From Ctenosaura bakeri (taxonomy: Eukaryota; Chordata; Lepidosauria; Squamata; Iguanidae), in contig CAOLHI010001248.1 in assembly GCA_948474755.1 (NCBI GenBank), forward strand, positions 248,001-312,000: a DNA stretch of 64,000 nucleotides. Direction: 5' to 3'. Shown here piece by piece: positions 12,391-23,589 of the stretch (positions are counted from its first letter, which is position 1; each line of letters starts with the position of its first letter). The notes under the pieces were generated by a model that was not told where the DNA came from, did no database searches, and saw nothing but the letters and a program-made list of their open reading frames with translations. Position numbers and translations under genes: made by a program.

Positions 12391-13333
12391 TGGTTACAGT
12401 ATTGTAGTGCAGAAGTGTCATCTCACTGATACACTGTAGGAATGTGAGTGTTAAAAAATTAAAAGAGGAGAAGATGCTTTGCTGTCCCAATATGTCTGAG
12501 AATTTTAAAAAGGAACACACATAATGGTGGGAACAAAATGTTGCCAGTGCCAGGAATTGCCAAGAAACAGCATGGGACAACAGAAATATAATGTGGATAT
12601 TTGAAAACAAAACAAAACTAACCCTGAGAATTACAGTAACATATATCATAGCTTCTAGCAACCTCCTGAAATATTTACCCCTTTTCACTTTACTTTAAGC
12701 TATTCAGTTTATGCTATTGTTCTATCTATCACAAAGCTGTCTTGTTTTGGTTTTTTTAAAACACACATCATACCTGCAATCAAACCAGATTTACATTTGG
12801 CACAAGAAACATGTTTATTTCTTTTGTTCTTGCTTTTATTTTTCAAAATATTTTTACCTTGCCTTTCAGGCCAGATGGCTGTCCAGAGCAAATCTATTTC
12901 TGGATATTTTAGCCATCTTTCTGTTCTATTTAATTTCTAAATTACTGTGGTGTTGTTGTTGTTGTTTTAAATCATTTTAAAATATGCACTGAAATATATA
13001 GTTAATATGCATTTAACCACATATTTTCTTTCAGTTAACATATATAAATGTTATTCTGATGAGTTTAAAGTATTGACTACCATGTCACAACATCAAAAGA
13101 AGTGCAAACTTTAGGGTATAGCTAAGTTTGTTCACACACATATATGCACAGAGGTATCACACACAGACAACAAATCCTATAGCAAATCACTGTGGGTGAG
13201 TGTTAAAGTTACTACAGTGTGACTTCAAGCTCACCCAATCCCAGTTATAGTCAGAGCTTAGAGCAGTTTTTTAAAAAAAAGAAAAGAAGAAAAAGCATTT
13301 TTTTTGTGTCACTCATTGAAGGGTCCTCCAAAA
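12391..13333. other. Intron without recognised elements
   Basis: AT-rich sequence with a short (TTG)n run near 12948-12966. No other element is recognised. Confidence 0.4.
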
Positions 13334-13335
13334 TA

Positions 13336-13829
13336 CAGTTGGCCCTCTACATTCACTAGGGTTAGGTGTGCATGATCACTGCAAAAGTGGAAAAATCACA
13401 AATATCATAATGTGTGTATGTATCTGCGTGTATAGAAAGGGGGCTGAGAAACGGCGGGAAGAACAGACACCCAGGGTCCAAACCAAGTAAAGAAAGTAGA
13501 GGGAAAGGGGGTGGATCAGTATGATGACCCTGTACTTCCTCTCTCTTGTCCATCTCCTTCCTTGGATGTTTGGAGGACAATGGGAGAGGGTTTATGGTGT
13601 TGAAAAATCACACTGTGAGCCATCCTTAGCTGGCAACGCAATGGCTGTTGGAGGAGGAGGAGGTGGAAGAGGAAAGGGTTTTTAAAGGGCTGTGTGGTCT
13701 GGTCAGAGCTGCCAAGAGGGAACATTTCCTTGGAAAAGAAGTGCCTGAAGTGGAGGGGGCAGGGGTTGGAGAAATTCACAATTAATCTAATCTGTAAAAG
13801 TGAAAACCACAAATGGGGAGGGCCAACTG
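13336..13829. mobile_element. Tigger/pogo-like MITE, copy 1
   Basis: The 494-bp element starts CAGTTGGCCCTCTACATT and ends GGGGAGGGCCAACTG, its inverted repeat, and is flanked by TA on both sides (13334-13335 and 13830-13831). The CAGTTGGCCCTC end and TA target site are those of Tc1/mariner elements of the Tigger branch. There is no transposase frame, so it is non-autonomous. Confidence 0.8.
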
Positions 13830-14057
13830 TAATGTGTTATAGTTAACATTGTGCAAAATCCTACAGTATCATGGTGGTGGGCTTCTTACATTACCTGCTA
13901 GTGTTAGAACATTTTTAAAGCAATGAAAACGGCTCCACATTCCATTTTTGTAAGTGGGAGTGTTTGCAAGTGAAGCATGTGATTTTAAACTGGGACAGGA
14001 GTGAGGAGGATGGAAGGAGAGGGTGGGAGTATTTGCAAGGGACAAAATTTTAAACCA

Positions 14058-14650
14058 GGGCCCTTTTCGCATGGGCCTTTGCTCGCGCGATAGCCCCGTG
14101 AGCCTCGCGGGAGTGGGAGCGTCGCTCCGCACGACGCACTCCCATTTCCGCCCGGCTCACGGGGCTGAAGCGGCGTGAGCGCGGGTTTTTTGATTTTCGC
14201 GTCCAAGCGAAAATCACCCCGCGCTCGCACAACGCTCCCGGAGCCCACCCGCACTTACCTTTCGTGCAGAGCCTCCGGGAGCCGGCCGGGTCGCGCTTCC
14301 TTCCCTCCGCCCCTGCGGAAGGAAGGAGCGGGGTGGGGAGGTAGCACGACGGACGCGCCGCCCGCTTCGCGCGTGCGGGGGGAGGAATCCGGCGCGCGCG
14401 GGGGGAGGAATCCGGCGCGGCGCCGCCTGCTTCGCGCGCGCGGGGTGGGCATCCAGCGCGAGGTCTCCCGCTTCGCACGGGGGGCGGGGGGAGGGCGGCT
14501 TGCGCGGCAAGCCTCCTTCGGTGCCGCTTCCCCGCTGGTTCCTTCGCCTGCGGAAGGAAGGAGGGAGGAAGCGGCAGCCTCCCGGATGAGCCTTCTTGCG
14601 CTTGCCGGCCTCCCCCGCTTGCGCTAGAAGCCTCAGTGCGGAAAGGGCCC
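14058..14650. mobile_element. Very GC- and CpG-rich non-autonomous DNA transposon
   Basis: The ends are inverted repeats: left GGGCCCTTTTCGCATGGG, right CAGTGCGGAAAGGGCCC. The interior is packed with CG dinucleotides and has near-tandem units around 14380-14440 (GGAGGAATCCGGCGCG twice). CCAGG abuts both outer ends, a possible short target duplication. The termini resemble those of the elements at 4770 and 38903, but the interior differs. Open frames of up to 266 codons (Pro-, Arg- and Ala-rich) run across it because stop codons are rare at this base composition; none resembles a protein family. Confidence 0.75.
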
Positions 14651-14746
14651 AGGACTGAAGTGAAGTGAATGGAAGGAGGTGGTAGGAGGTAGGAGCACTT
14701 ACAAGTGAGGGATGAGATTTTAAACTGAGAGTAGAGTGAGGAAGAG

Positions 14747-14925
14747 ACCCAGCATGGTGTAGTGGTTTGATTAGGCCTGTGCTCCTGGAAGCCAGTGTTC
14801 AGCTGCCCACTCAGCCATGGAAATCTACTGGGTGATCTTGGGCACTCCACACCCTCTCAACCAATGATAGGTTTGTCTTATGGTCATCAATAGTTGGAAA
14901 CAACCTGAAGGCACACAACAAGAGT
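14747..14925 (+). mobile_element. tRNA-derived SINE (Sauria-SINE-like)
   Basis: The head CATGGTGTAGTGGTTTGATT and the body CCATGGAAATCTACTGGGTG match the other SINEs in this window. The 3' part TGGAAACAACCTGAAGGCAC leads to a very short CAA tail. The central part is shortened. Confidence 0.75.
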
Positions 14926-14965
14926 GAGTGACGAGGGTAGAAGGGAGAGGAGGCATTTGCATAAT

Positions 14966-15461
14966 ATTTGATTGCCACAGAAAGCCAATGTTTGTCTACA
15001 CCAAGATATAGCAAATGATATTTGCTGTAAGTATTGGGGGTCTCTCCACTTTGCAGGGGGGACTCCAGAGGCTTGGGGCTGCATGTCTGGGTCTGGTGGG
15101 CCACATGCAGCTGTCAGGTTGCCATTTGCCCACCCTGACATGTAGCGTAAATCCCTTTAAGAACAGCCCAGAGGGTCTGTCATAGGTTTCTATGAGAAGA
15201 GATGCTCTCTTTTCTATGGTAAAGTGGTGAAAATTCTTTGTGGAGAGGGGTGAAAACAGCACGCAAACATGGTAACTCCTGTAGGAATAAATATTTTAAA
15301 AAAAAGTAATAAAGGAAGCATAGAATACCTGCATCATGAGTGGGGCATTTCAGTGGCAATTCGGCAGAATCCTAGATCCTTGGAGTTGAAGGAGAAGCCT
15401 TGGGGAAAAGTTTTATCCCAGGACCCTGTCCCAGGACCCAGACAAGACTCATCCCAACAAC
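14966..15461. other. Intron without recognised elements
   Basis: Nothing identifiable was seen before the LTR. Confidence 0.4.
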
Positions 15462-15465
15462 CATA

Positions 15466-16413
15466 TGTTACCCTGTATTCTGGGGGTCCCAGGAGGGGTC
15501 CCCAAATAACCAAATAAAAACACAAAATGGAGAAATTAACTCGAGCACTCTAGCGAGAGGAAGGATAACTTTAGCTGGGATGTTTAACCCTATGTCAGGT
15601 CAGAAGAGCAGCCAAACAAGGTTTTAAAATAGTAAAAATGATAGTTTAATAAAGGACAAACAACAGAAAAGACACCACAAGCACACAGCTAACTAGAACT
15701 TAGAAATGAGAGTTTTCAGGGAGAATGGGTGATACGACACCTTTCTCGTAGTCCTGGAGAAAACGGAGAGTTGCAGGGAAGAAAGCTTAGTGCGGTACGC
15801 TGAGGGGGTGACTCGCTGGACAAACCGACAGCAAGCCAGGATAGCAGTCCGGAGTGTTCTGGGGTTGAGTGGCTCAATTACTGGAACTGAGGGGACGGCT
15901 CAACAGATACAGCGGCAGCAAGGCTGGATGGAATTCAGGAGCGATCCGAGGAAGGTTCAGAATTGGGGACTTTTTATAGGGTGGATTGTGCCTAAAGACC
16001 ATGCCATGCTCGGTGAGAACAAAGAGAATTTGGAGCAGGACAAAAGCATTGGAAAAGGTCATGGTTTTACATGATGAGCTTAGTGCTGGACAACAATAGT
16101 ATAGCCAGTATGCAAATGGCTCAACATAAAGAAAGTGCCGGCTCTCGGCCAAGTGCCTTTGTGTAAAGTCGCGCTTAAGCAAGGTGCGTCTGCAAGAAGA
16201 TGGTCCCTGAAGCAACACAGAGGCATTAGTCTGCCTGCCTAAATGGGGATTGGAATGTCCAACCATTAATGGCCGCGCTTGTTTACGTGCTTGTCTGGTG
16301 GCCCTTGCAAACACGTGGAGCAGGGTGGCAAGGAAAGGTCAAATGAAGGCCAAATAAGTTTGATATCATTAGCTATCTAGTGTTATCACTGGCATGACAG
16401 AACTGTGGTAACA
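15466..16413 (-). mobile_element. Solo LTR D, same family, in GRID1 orientation
   Basis: The 948-bp LTR is read on the minus strand. It begins TGTTACCACAG, includes TGATATC near its start, and ends CCCAGAATACAGGGTAACA. A TATA box (CCTATAAAAA) lies at 15971-15980. The usual AATAAA is replaced by ATTAAA at 15645-15650. Perfect target duplications CATA flank it (15462-15465 and 16414-16417). It is the only copy of the four that lies sense to GRID1. Confidence 0.88.
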
Positions 16414-16417
16414 CATA

Positions 16418-16964
16418 CCCTAGATACATGAGAGGGACAGTACTTATAGCAGCCAGTGCAGGTGGAAAAAGGAGAGTCTGGGCCTCTAGCAGTGTTTATA
16501 TTGAAAGAAATTATTAGTTAGGCCACAGTTGGCTAGGACGTGGAGGCTATATAATCAGAGGCCAGTACAGCAGAAAAGCTGCTAGAATCTACTGACTCCA
16601 TCAGGGGTGACAGTTTTGCTGATTCCTGTACTCCTTGCTCATGCTCCTTGGACTGTATATTTGGCTTTTGGACATTCCCTCTCTGGACTATTGGTACATT
16701 CTGGCTCAGTTGCTTGGGGCTTGCTACAAACCTGAACTGCTTTTACAAATGCTGCTTGCTAGTTGCTGTTGTCTCCCTTATTGTACAGCTGTGAAACCTT
16801 AGCAGGCTACCAGCACAAGACAGGTCTTTGTTTCCACCCCTAGTATAAATGAGGCGATTTCATACAAGAATTCACAGAGATCAAATTCCTTAATAAAATA
16901 CAAAATGCAAGTATCAATATAACAAAGATATAGAAAGCTAAAATTAAAACTACTAAAAGTCTTC
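16418..16964 (+). mobile_element. Possible LTR-like fragment (low confidence)
   Basis: A TATA-like box (GGCTATATAATCAG) near 16544 is followed by a C- and T-rich stretch with repeated TTGGACTG and TTTTGGAC words. A similar style is seen at 30720-31060. Squamate LTRs often look like this, but I found neither ends nor duplications. Confidence 0.3.
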
Positions 16965-16968
16965 AGAT

Positions 16969-17826
16969 TGTTACTTCCGTTATGGCACTGTAGGTGAGGA
17001 CCCCCAGATATCATTTTGATATCAAGCAATTCGGCCTTAGCTGGCCTGTTTTCAGTCACCCCACTCCACGTGTTTGTGAGGTTCTCCGGACATGCACGGA
17101 CAGAGTGCGGCCACTAATGGTTTTGCATTCCAGACCCTATTGAGGCCAGCAACCCAAGCCTCACTCGTAGCTTCAGGGAACTTCTATCTGCAAACTTCAC
17201 AATAGCTGCGTGGCTCTCAGCAGAGCCAGTCTGGTAAACAGGACATTTATATACTGACCAAACTATTTTCATCAAGAGCAAATCCAATCATGTTAAATTT
17301 GACCTTTGCCAAATCCTTTGTCTAGCTCTAAAACTCCTTTGGTTCTCACTGGGCTTGTCATAGCCAGTAGGCACAAACTCCCCTATAAAAACCCCGCATT
17401 TCCAAACGGTCTTCGGATTATTTTGGACAGCCATCCCGCCTTGCTACTGGTGTGTCTAAGGAACTCCCCTCAGCCAGCCACACTGAGCTTTCTTCTTCAG
17501 AACCTCATCTTTCTCTCCAGGACAACGAGACCAGGTGTCGTATTACCCATGCCTACGCTCTCCAATTCTGCTTTCCAGTTAGTTAGTGTGTATGTGTTGT
17601 TTTATTCCCTGTTTATTTCTCAATAAAACTGTTAGTTTTGTTACTTTTAAAACTTGCGTGCCTGTTCCTTGACCTGAAGCCGTAGACATTGGGTTTAAAG
17701 ATCCTTGCAAAGTTACCCCTGCCTCTCGTTAGCCAAAAAAGTGCTCCAGCTAATTTTCCCCAATTGGTATTTTATATTTGGCAATTTGGGTGCCCTTCCC
17801 GGAACCCCCCAACACACAGGGTAACA
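16969..17826 (+). mobile_element. Solo LTR B, same family as A
   Basis: The 858-bp LTR begins TGTTACTTCCG and ends CACACAGGGTAACA. A TATA box lies at 17384 (TATAAAAACC) and AATAAA at 17622. Perfect target duplications AGAT flank it (16965-16968 and 17827-17830). It is antisense to GRID1. Confidence 0.92.
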
Positions 17827-18234
17827 AGATCAGAAGACAAAAAAAAGTAAAATATTATTTTTACAGTAAAACATGATTTTACAAATCACATGACCATGAC
17901 TTCTGCAAAAACAATTTGGGCCTAGTTTTCTCAGAGTGCATTTCATTAGGAACAAGTACTGGCAATCCTGGTATCTCAAGCTGGTTTCTAAGATCTTGGA
18001 GAGAAGGGACAAGTTCTTAGAAATTGAACTAATCATGAATGCCAGTACTTGAGAAAAAGAAATCTTTTTTTTTTGCTTTGTTTTATTTTTCTATCAGGGC
18101 TTAGCTAGATCCAAATGTTAGAGAAAATGATCAATGTTCACTCGTCTAAGAAACCCATAGGCAAAAAGACTGCTGGAATTCCTGTGTAGCATGAAGCTCA
18201 CTGATCAACAACTGTTTTGTTCATTAAGACCCTG

Positions 18235-19142
18235 TGTTACTGCATTTGCTAGCCCGGATTTGGGGCTGCTAGATACCATTTTGATAACAATAATTTGGCT
18301 CTCTTCCACCACCCCTCTCCACATGTTTGTGGGGCCCCCAGACAAGCACAGAACTAGGCTCGGCCACTAAACGCTGCAATATCCCAACACAATACAGGCA
18401 GGCCAGAAATATCCAGATCGCCACTTTGGGAGACCTCTCTGCAAACACCCTCATTATGTATGCACACTGCTTACAAAGAACTCCCTGCCTTGAGCAGGCA
18501 ACTTGGCAAGCTGAATACTCAAATGTCAAGCACTGAGCATTTGCATACTGTCTACCTCTTTGTCAATTCGGACCTAACTCAATCTTGCTAAATTTTGACC
18601 TTTCCAAAGCTTTGTCTTGCACCCAAAACTCATTGTTTTCCCCAAGTACGGAATAGCCTGCAGTTACATTTCTCCCTATAAAAACCCCTGGTTCCGAGAC
18701 CTTCCTCGGATCGCTCCAGACTTCCATCCAGCCTTGCTGCCACTTTGTTTGGCGAGCTGTCCCCTCAGTCCCACGTACTGAGACTCCATACCAAAGAACT
18801 CAATCTTCAGACCTCTCTGGGCTTCAGGACAGGTGTCGTATCATCCAATTCAACAATCCCTCTCAAAAATCCCTCTATACCACTCCAACCTTTATTTTCT
18901 ATAGTTACTCGTGTGAGTGTGTTGCATACACTGTTTGTACGTATTTAATAAAATCTCAATTATTCTTCAACTTTGGTGTGCTCCTTGGCTCGGCCTGACC
19001 CCGCAGACATTGGGTAAAAGATTCCACTGCGTTGCCCTGCCTCTCGCATTGCTAACTTGTGCTCTAGCTAATTTCCCCAAACTTAGTTAATGGAGAACGC
19101 ATATAGGTGTCCCTCCCAGGACCCCCAGTAAACAGGGTAACA
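18235..19142 (+). mobile_element. Solo LTR C, same family as A
   Basis: The 908-bp LTR begins TGTTACTGCATTTGC and ends AAACAGGGTAACA. A TATA box lies at 18677 and AATAAA at 18947. Perfect target duplications CCTG flank it (18231-18234 and 19143-19146). It shares ATTTTGATA, GTTTGTGGGG and CTATAAAAACCCC with copies A and B but is more diverged at the 5' end. Confidence 0.9.
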
Positions 19143-19146
19143 CCTG

Positions 19147-20058
19147 GATTTAGAAGCTAACAGAAAAGTGATCTCTTCACAAAGCATAAACAAGTTTTGC
19201 ACAAATAATTTTTTCAAGAAAAAAAATACCCCCCCCCCAAAAAAACCAAATCCTTCAGTAGTTGACCCTTTTCCTCAATGCACTCAGAAACCCTTTCATA
19301 TCAGAGATAAGAAAATCTGTGAATATTCTTTACATCCCTTGCTTGTGCATACCTATGGGGATAGTTTAATATAAAGGTTATACAAATATATCTTCTGCTG
19401 TCCTCAGTAGCCTGACCTGTCTGGATAAGGTTCTTTGTTTAGGCATCTCTAAAACATGAATAGGAAGGAGGAAGTTAGTCTCTAACATACCATAATAGTC
19501 TGTGTTGCACTGCAGACTAATAAGGTGATCCCTTCCAGTACTGTAATTATAGGGACTGTCAGTAGAAACCCAAGTGTAGGATGGGACAGAAAGAGAAGGT
19601 TTTTCATTAAACCTTTCACACTCTTTAGAAAGGGCTCACTTCTGCTGATCATTCAGATTGGATGCATTCAGGGGTGAAATTGTTCATGCAATACACGGGG
19701 AAGGAGGAAAGCTACATATTTCCACGCTGCTGACACAAGCAGAGAACATTCCATCTCCCTACATGCTGCACTGCAAAATCAAGTTTCAGGGTTTAGTTTT
19801 AAAAAAAATATATACCAAGTGATTCTCTTTAGACAAAGTGTCTCTGTGTGTTTGTGTACACACGTAACTATAAAGGCATGTTAAAATTAGCAGGTAGTCA
19901 ATTTGTAATGTTTCTTAAAATCTAAATAATGAATGAGAAGTTTCTGGTACTGACCTGTCATGTGTTAAAAATTTAAAAGACCTCCCATAAAGATTTTCAT
20001 TGGTTTGAAATAGCATTTCAACTACTCTGCACACCTCATGTTGGTGCTCATTAAGCAG
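19147..20058. other. Intron without recognised elements
   Basis: A mononucleotide tract (A then C then A) lies near 19218-19247. No other repeat or gene is recognised. Confidence 0.4.
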
Positions 20059-20060
20059 AA

Positions 20061-20410
20061 AGACCAGCCATTGTCACCTCAAGCTGATGCTGTCTTCTTG
20101 AAGGAGAGAGACCAGTTATTGTGACCTCATGCTGATGCTGTCTGCTTGAGAAAGAAAAACCAAGCATTCTGACCACATGCTGAAGTTCTCTCTTCAAAGA
20201 GAAAGAACTGCCCATTGTGCTACTCTGCTGTTCCTGCCTGCCTGATAAAGAGAGGGGGACCACTGGGACTCCATGGAGATGCTTGAAGGAGAGAAACTGG
20301 CCACTGTGCTCACATGATGATGCTGCCTGGCTGGGGGGGAAAGGGTGGTGATATTGTGCCCTCATGTTCTTACTGTCATTCAGAAAAACATCTGCTTCCC
20401 GCCAGAGGTG
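20061..20410. repeat. 48-bp minisatellite, about seven diverged units
   Basis: The unit carries the anchor CCATTGTG followed by CTCATGCTGATGCTGTC and GAAGGAGAG. Anchors fall at 20068, 20116, 20164, 20212 and 20260, exactly 48 bp apart; the next comes after 41 bp and the following one after about 50 bp. Because 48 is divisible by three, one minus-strand frame of 128 codons (20051-20437) stays open and shows a 16-residue period (RRQHQLEVTMAGLS, SRQHQHEVTITGLS). It has no recognisable domain and is not called a gene. Confidence 0.8.
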
Positions 20411-20439
20411 CTGGTCTTGTGCCATGTTACTGACCATTT

Positions 20440-21062
20440 TTATAAGAAAGCTACCTTTGTGACTCAGACCAGACAGGGCTGTCTTAAATTTCTTTCTTAT
20501 ACTTCTGTCCTCTCAACTATAACTTTCACTCCTCCTCAGGCATCACTATCCACCACAACCTTTTAGGATAATGAATTTAACTTCTGCAACATGCCAGTGA
20601 TAGAATCCTATCTCTATTATGTCTGTGTGTTGCTTTCCAGTCACTTCTCTAATAAAGGGGAATCATTAAAGATTAACAATGAAAAATTATTTTTAAAAGC
20701 CCATCTGAGAAAGTTTTGTACTTATGCTCCGGAGAATAATGCAAAATTATAGCTAAAACAAGATCCGAAATAAAAATCAAAATAAAATGTTGGGGGTCTG
20801 GGTCGGTGAACCTCGTTCCTAGGTCTGCCAGCATGGCTCCAGTCTGAACAAGAGTGATGCCATTGTGCCTCTGATTGCCTCAAAACCACACATACAAATT
20901 CCCATTAGGATCACTCTGTTTTACCCCTAGTGTCCTATTTTTACTGCACTGATGTCACGTTACATTATCAGCAAAATGAATATCCGCTTTGTTAAAACTA
21001 ATATTACTGAGAACATTTCCTTCTATTCTGTGAGCAGCATATAGCAAACTATATATTCCCTT
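20440..21062. other. Intron without recognised elements
   Basis: Nothing identifiable was seen. Confidence 0.4.
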
Positions 21063-21065
21063 AAT

Positions 21066-21791
21066 TGCTGATCAGCCCTGGAATAACAAGATCAGACACA
21101 GAGTACTGGGCTGAACAAGGGCCACTTTATTTAACCTTTTTCTAGTGAATCATGTCCCACACTAAGAAGAAAACTAGTGCGGGGTCAACTGAGGCCGGAG
21201 CCACTCCTTGAATTCTTCCTCAGCCTTCCCCTAAGCAAACCACCTGAGCCACGAGGACAACCCAATAGCTTGGGAATGCTCCCCCCTGGCCTTCCACTGG
21301 AAGGCAGACACAAAGAACCTCATCCCCAAGTCACTCAATTTAAAGTGAGGGCAAAGACCCCAGCCAGCCCCAAGGATTGTCTTCTCCCCCACCCCATGCA
21401 TCTTAGGACCTAAAGAGGCAAAAGGGTGCCAAGGTGTTCACTGTACTTGTATTTTCTCACCCCACTACCAGTTAAATTACCACATATTGAAAGACATCAC
21501 TGTAAGCCAGTTCTCAAAATCCCCCAAATACAGTGTGAGGAAGACAAACACACCCAGGTAAAGGAAGGAAAATTCTTGGTTGCCCCAAAGCACCCACCAA
21601 AGCTAACACTGCAATGGAGGCAGGAGAATGGGTTGAAGCAACATCCAAAGAGGGAATAAAAGGGTTAAGACAGAGTTTATAACCTTCTGGCTCTGCCCTC
21701 CCATGGCCAGCATTACGGCACTATGTGCCTGATGCATTCATCTCTGGCCTCTCAACCATCAGAGACCAGCAAAGATAGGTTGTCCCTCACA
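21066..21791 (-). mobile_element. Solo LTR F, Gypsy- or retrovirus-like (tentative ends)
   Basis: On the minus strand it begins TGTGAGGGACAACC and has a TATA box (GGTTATAAACTC, near 21680). AATAAA lies at 21127-21132, followed by TGTTCAGCCC and CTCTGTGTCTGATC, a typical R-U5 boundary. It resembles a class of squamate LTR I recall only loosely. No target duplication could be confirmed. Two open frames of 77-78 codons on the plus strand lie inside it and are not considered genes. Confidence 0.55.
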
Positions 21792-22690
21792 GCACTTTGT
21801 GCAGGTACAGATCTGCATAATGGTCAGAAAGAAGAATATAAATATTGACTAATTATTCACCAATGGCCTATGCTTTAAGAGAGAAAGATAGCTGGCATAG
21901 AAAAGAAGCTTCCCCCATGCACTCAGAGGTTCTGTGTCTAGAACAATTGACCTTCCAGGCTCATTCTTTGGGAGAAAGAGGGAAAAATGGTTTTACCTGA
22001 AAATGCACAGTCCCTATGTTCGTGATGCGGCTGTTTTATCAGTAGCAAAGTACTACGAAACAGAAGAAATTATGCTCCTTGAAGATTCCATAATTATTGT
22101 GCTCTAAATGCAATGAGGGGAGCAGAAACAAGTTTTCAATTATTTTCAAATGCCCTACGGAGAAGAAAGGAGTAGCCGCACTATCTCCAATCCTCCTTTA
22201 TTACAGTCATTATTTCTTTGCAAGGATGTACAACTTTTGTCAACTACGCTAATAATGACATGAAACACTGAACATTACAGAGGCAAAAAGCTTTCTGCTT
22301 TCCAAAGGTTATCAAAAATGCTGAGAATGGAAGAATGGGAGAGTAATGGGCTGCTGTTGCTTTTTCTTTTCTTACACCGCCCCCTGCCCAAACAAGTGGA
22401 ACCCTTCCCAAATTGTTTCTTTATTGATGAAAGGAAGTGCAATGAAGCCTTCTGAAAGGTAGAAGTCCTTGAAAGGAACATAGGTGTATAATTACTAATA
22501 ATATGTTGCCAGGCTATATCTTTCCTAAGTTTTAGCACCATATTTAATTTTTATCTCCACTTTAAAGTAGGGGATAAGTTAAACCCTTGAAAAGAAGCCC
22601 AGTTATTTCACCTTGAAGCAGACTTCTCTTTCTGTGTAGTCTATCCATTCTACAAAGGCTGTGTCTCAATTGCCAGACAGACCTCGCATG
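21792..22690. other. Intron without recognised elements
   Basis: Nothing identifiable was seen. Confidence 0.4.
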
Positions 22691-22692
22691 TA

Positions 22693-23208
22693 CAGTCCTC
22701 CCTCTACATTCCTGGGTTTGACCTTTGTGAATTTGATTATTTGTGAAGCATGTGCTTGCCTCTCCCCGCCCCCCACCCCGCCCGACATTTTCCTTCTCCC
22801 ATCCCTTGCATTCCTCAATCTGGGCTTGCAAGGCTTGTGTTTAAAATGGACATTTTTCATTTTGGGTGAGCAAAGCCCTCTCCTGCTACTGAAGACATGA
22901 CCTCTCTGCCACATGGTTGCACATTCTGCTGTGTATTGGCTGCTGATTGGTCAAAGTGCTCCTTTCTCCCCAGAATTAATCAGAAGTCCAGAACTCCCCT
23001 CTTCTCTGTCTGACGGGAAAGTACCAGTAAGCTTTTTAGGATTTTTTTTCTCTCCCCTCCCACCCAACGCTGAGGCCAGAGTCAAAGGAATGGGAGAGGG
23101 AAGCTCTTGAGCAGAATATGAGGGGAATCACAGGGAGAGTTATCTGCAGTTTTTCCATTTCTGTGAGAGTTCTGTGCCCCAAACCTCGCAAACGTGGAGG
23201 TATTACTG
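22693..23208. mobile_element. Tigger/pogo-like MITE, copy 2
   Basis: The left end CAGTCCTCCCTCTACATTC and the right end ACGTGGAGGTATTACTG are inverted repeats, and TA lies on both sides (22691-22692 and 23209-23210). The interior (GTTTGACCTTTGTGAATTTG ... CCCAAACCTCGCAAACG) also pairs near the ends. It is non-autonomous, 516 bp, and related in type to the copy at 13336 but with different internal sequence. Confidence 0.75.
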
Positions 23209-23210
23209 TA

Positions 23211-23557
23211 CTCCTCTTTCTTTGTTCTTTCTCTCCACTGAGTCCACTGAATTCAATGGGACATACTCTCAGGTAAGTAAGCATAGGGTTGTAGTCTAAA
23301 CCTTTTGATTTATTCTTAAGGGCTGCCTTCCTTTAACCATTCCCTGTGCTTGAATAATGTCACCTATTCTAGTCAAAGCAAATAACTATTTTCTTAATTA
23401 TCATGCCTGTTATCTTAGTCAACTAGTAACATAACTATTCCAACATTGCAACTACTCTTTCCCTTTGCAGTTTACTAAAACAGTCCTCATTACCAAGATG
23501 TTCCATACCACATTTTGAAATTTGTCAATGCTACCAAATGTTTTGTAGGTGTGCTTG

Positions 23558-23589
<32 letters not shown>

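Larger units (their letters stand above)
13930..14965. repeat. Degenerate ~70-bp minisatellite split by two insertions
   Basis: Units built on GGGAGTATTTGCAAG, GATTTTAAACTGGGA and GAGTGAGGA occur at about 13950, 14010, 14660 and 14925. The array is interrupted by the GC-rich element at 14058-14650 and by the SINE at 14747-14925. Removing both insertions leaves roughly four consecutive units. Confidence 0.55.

Noticed and set aside
14050..14850. 266-codon minus-strand frame and overlapping 98-150-codon frames on both strands
   Set aside because: They lie in an extremely GC-rich transposon where stops are rare. They are open on both strands, rich in Pro, Arg and Ala, and match no family.
15466..19142. 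A complete provirus made from the LTRs at 15.5, 17.0 and 18.2 kb
   Set aside because: Each LTR has its own different target duplication, orientations are mixed, and the spaces between them hold no gag, pol or env similarity.
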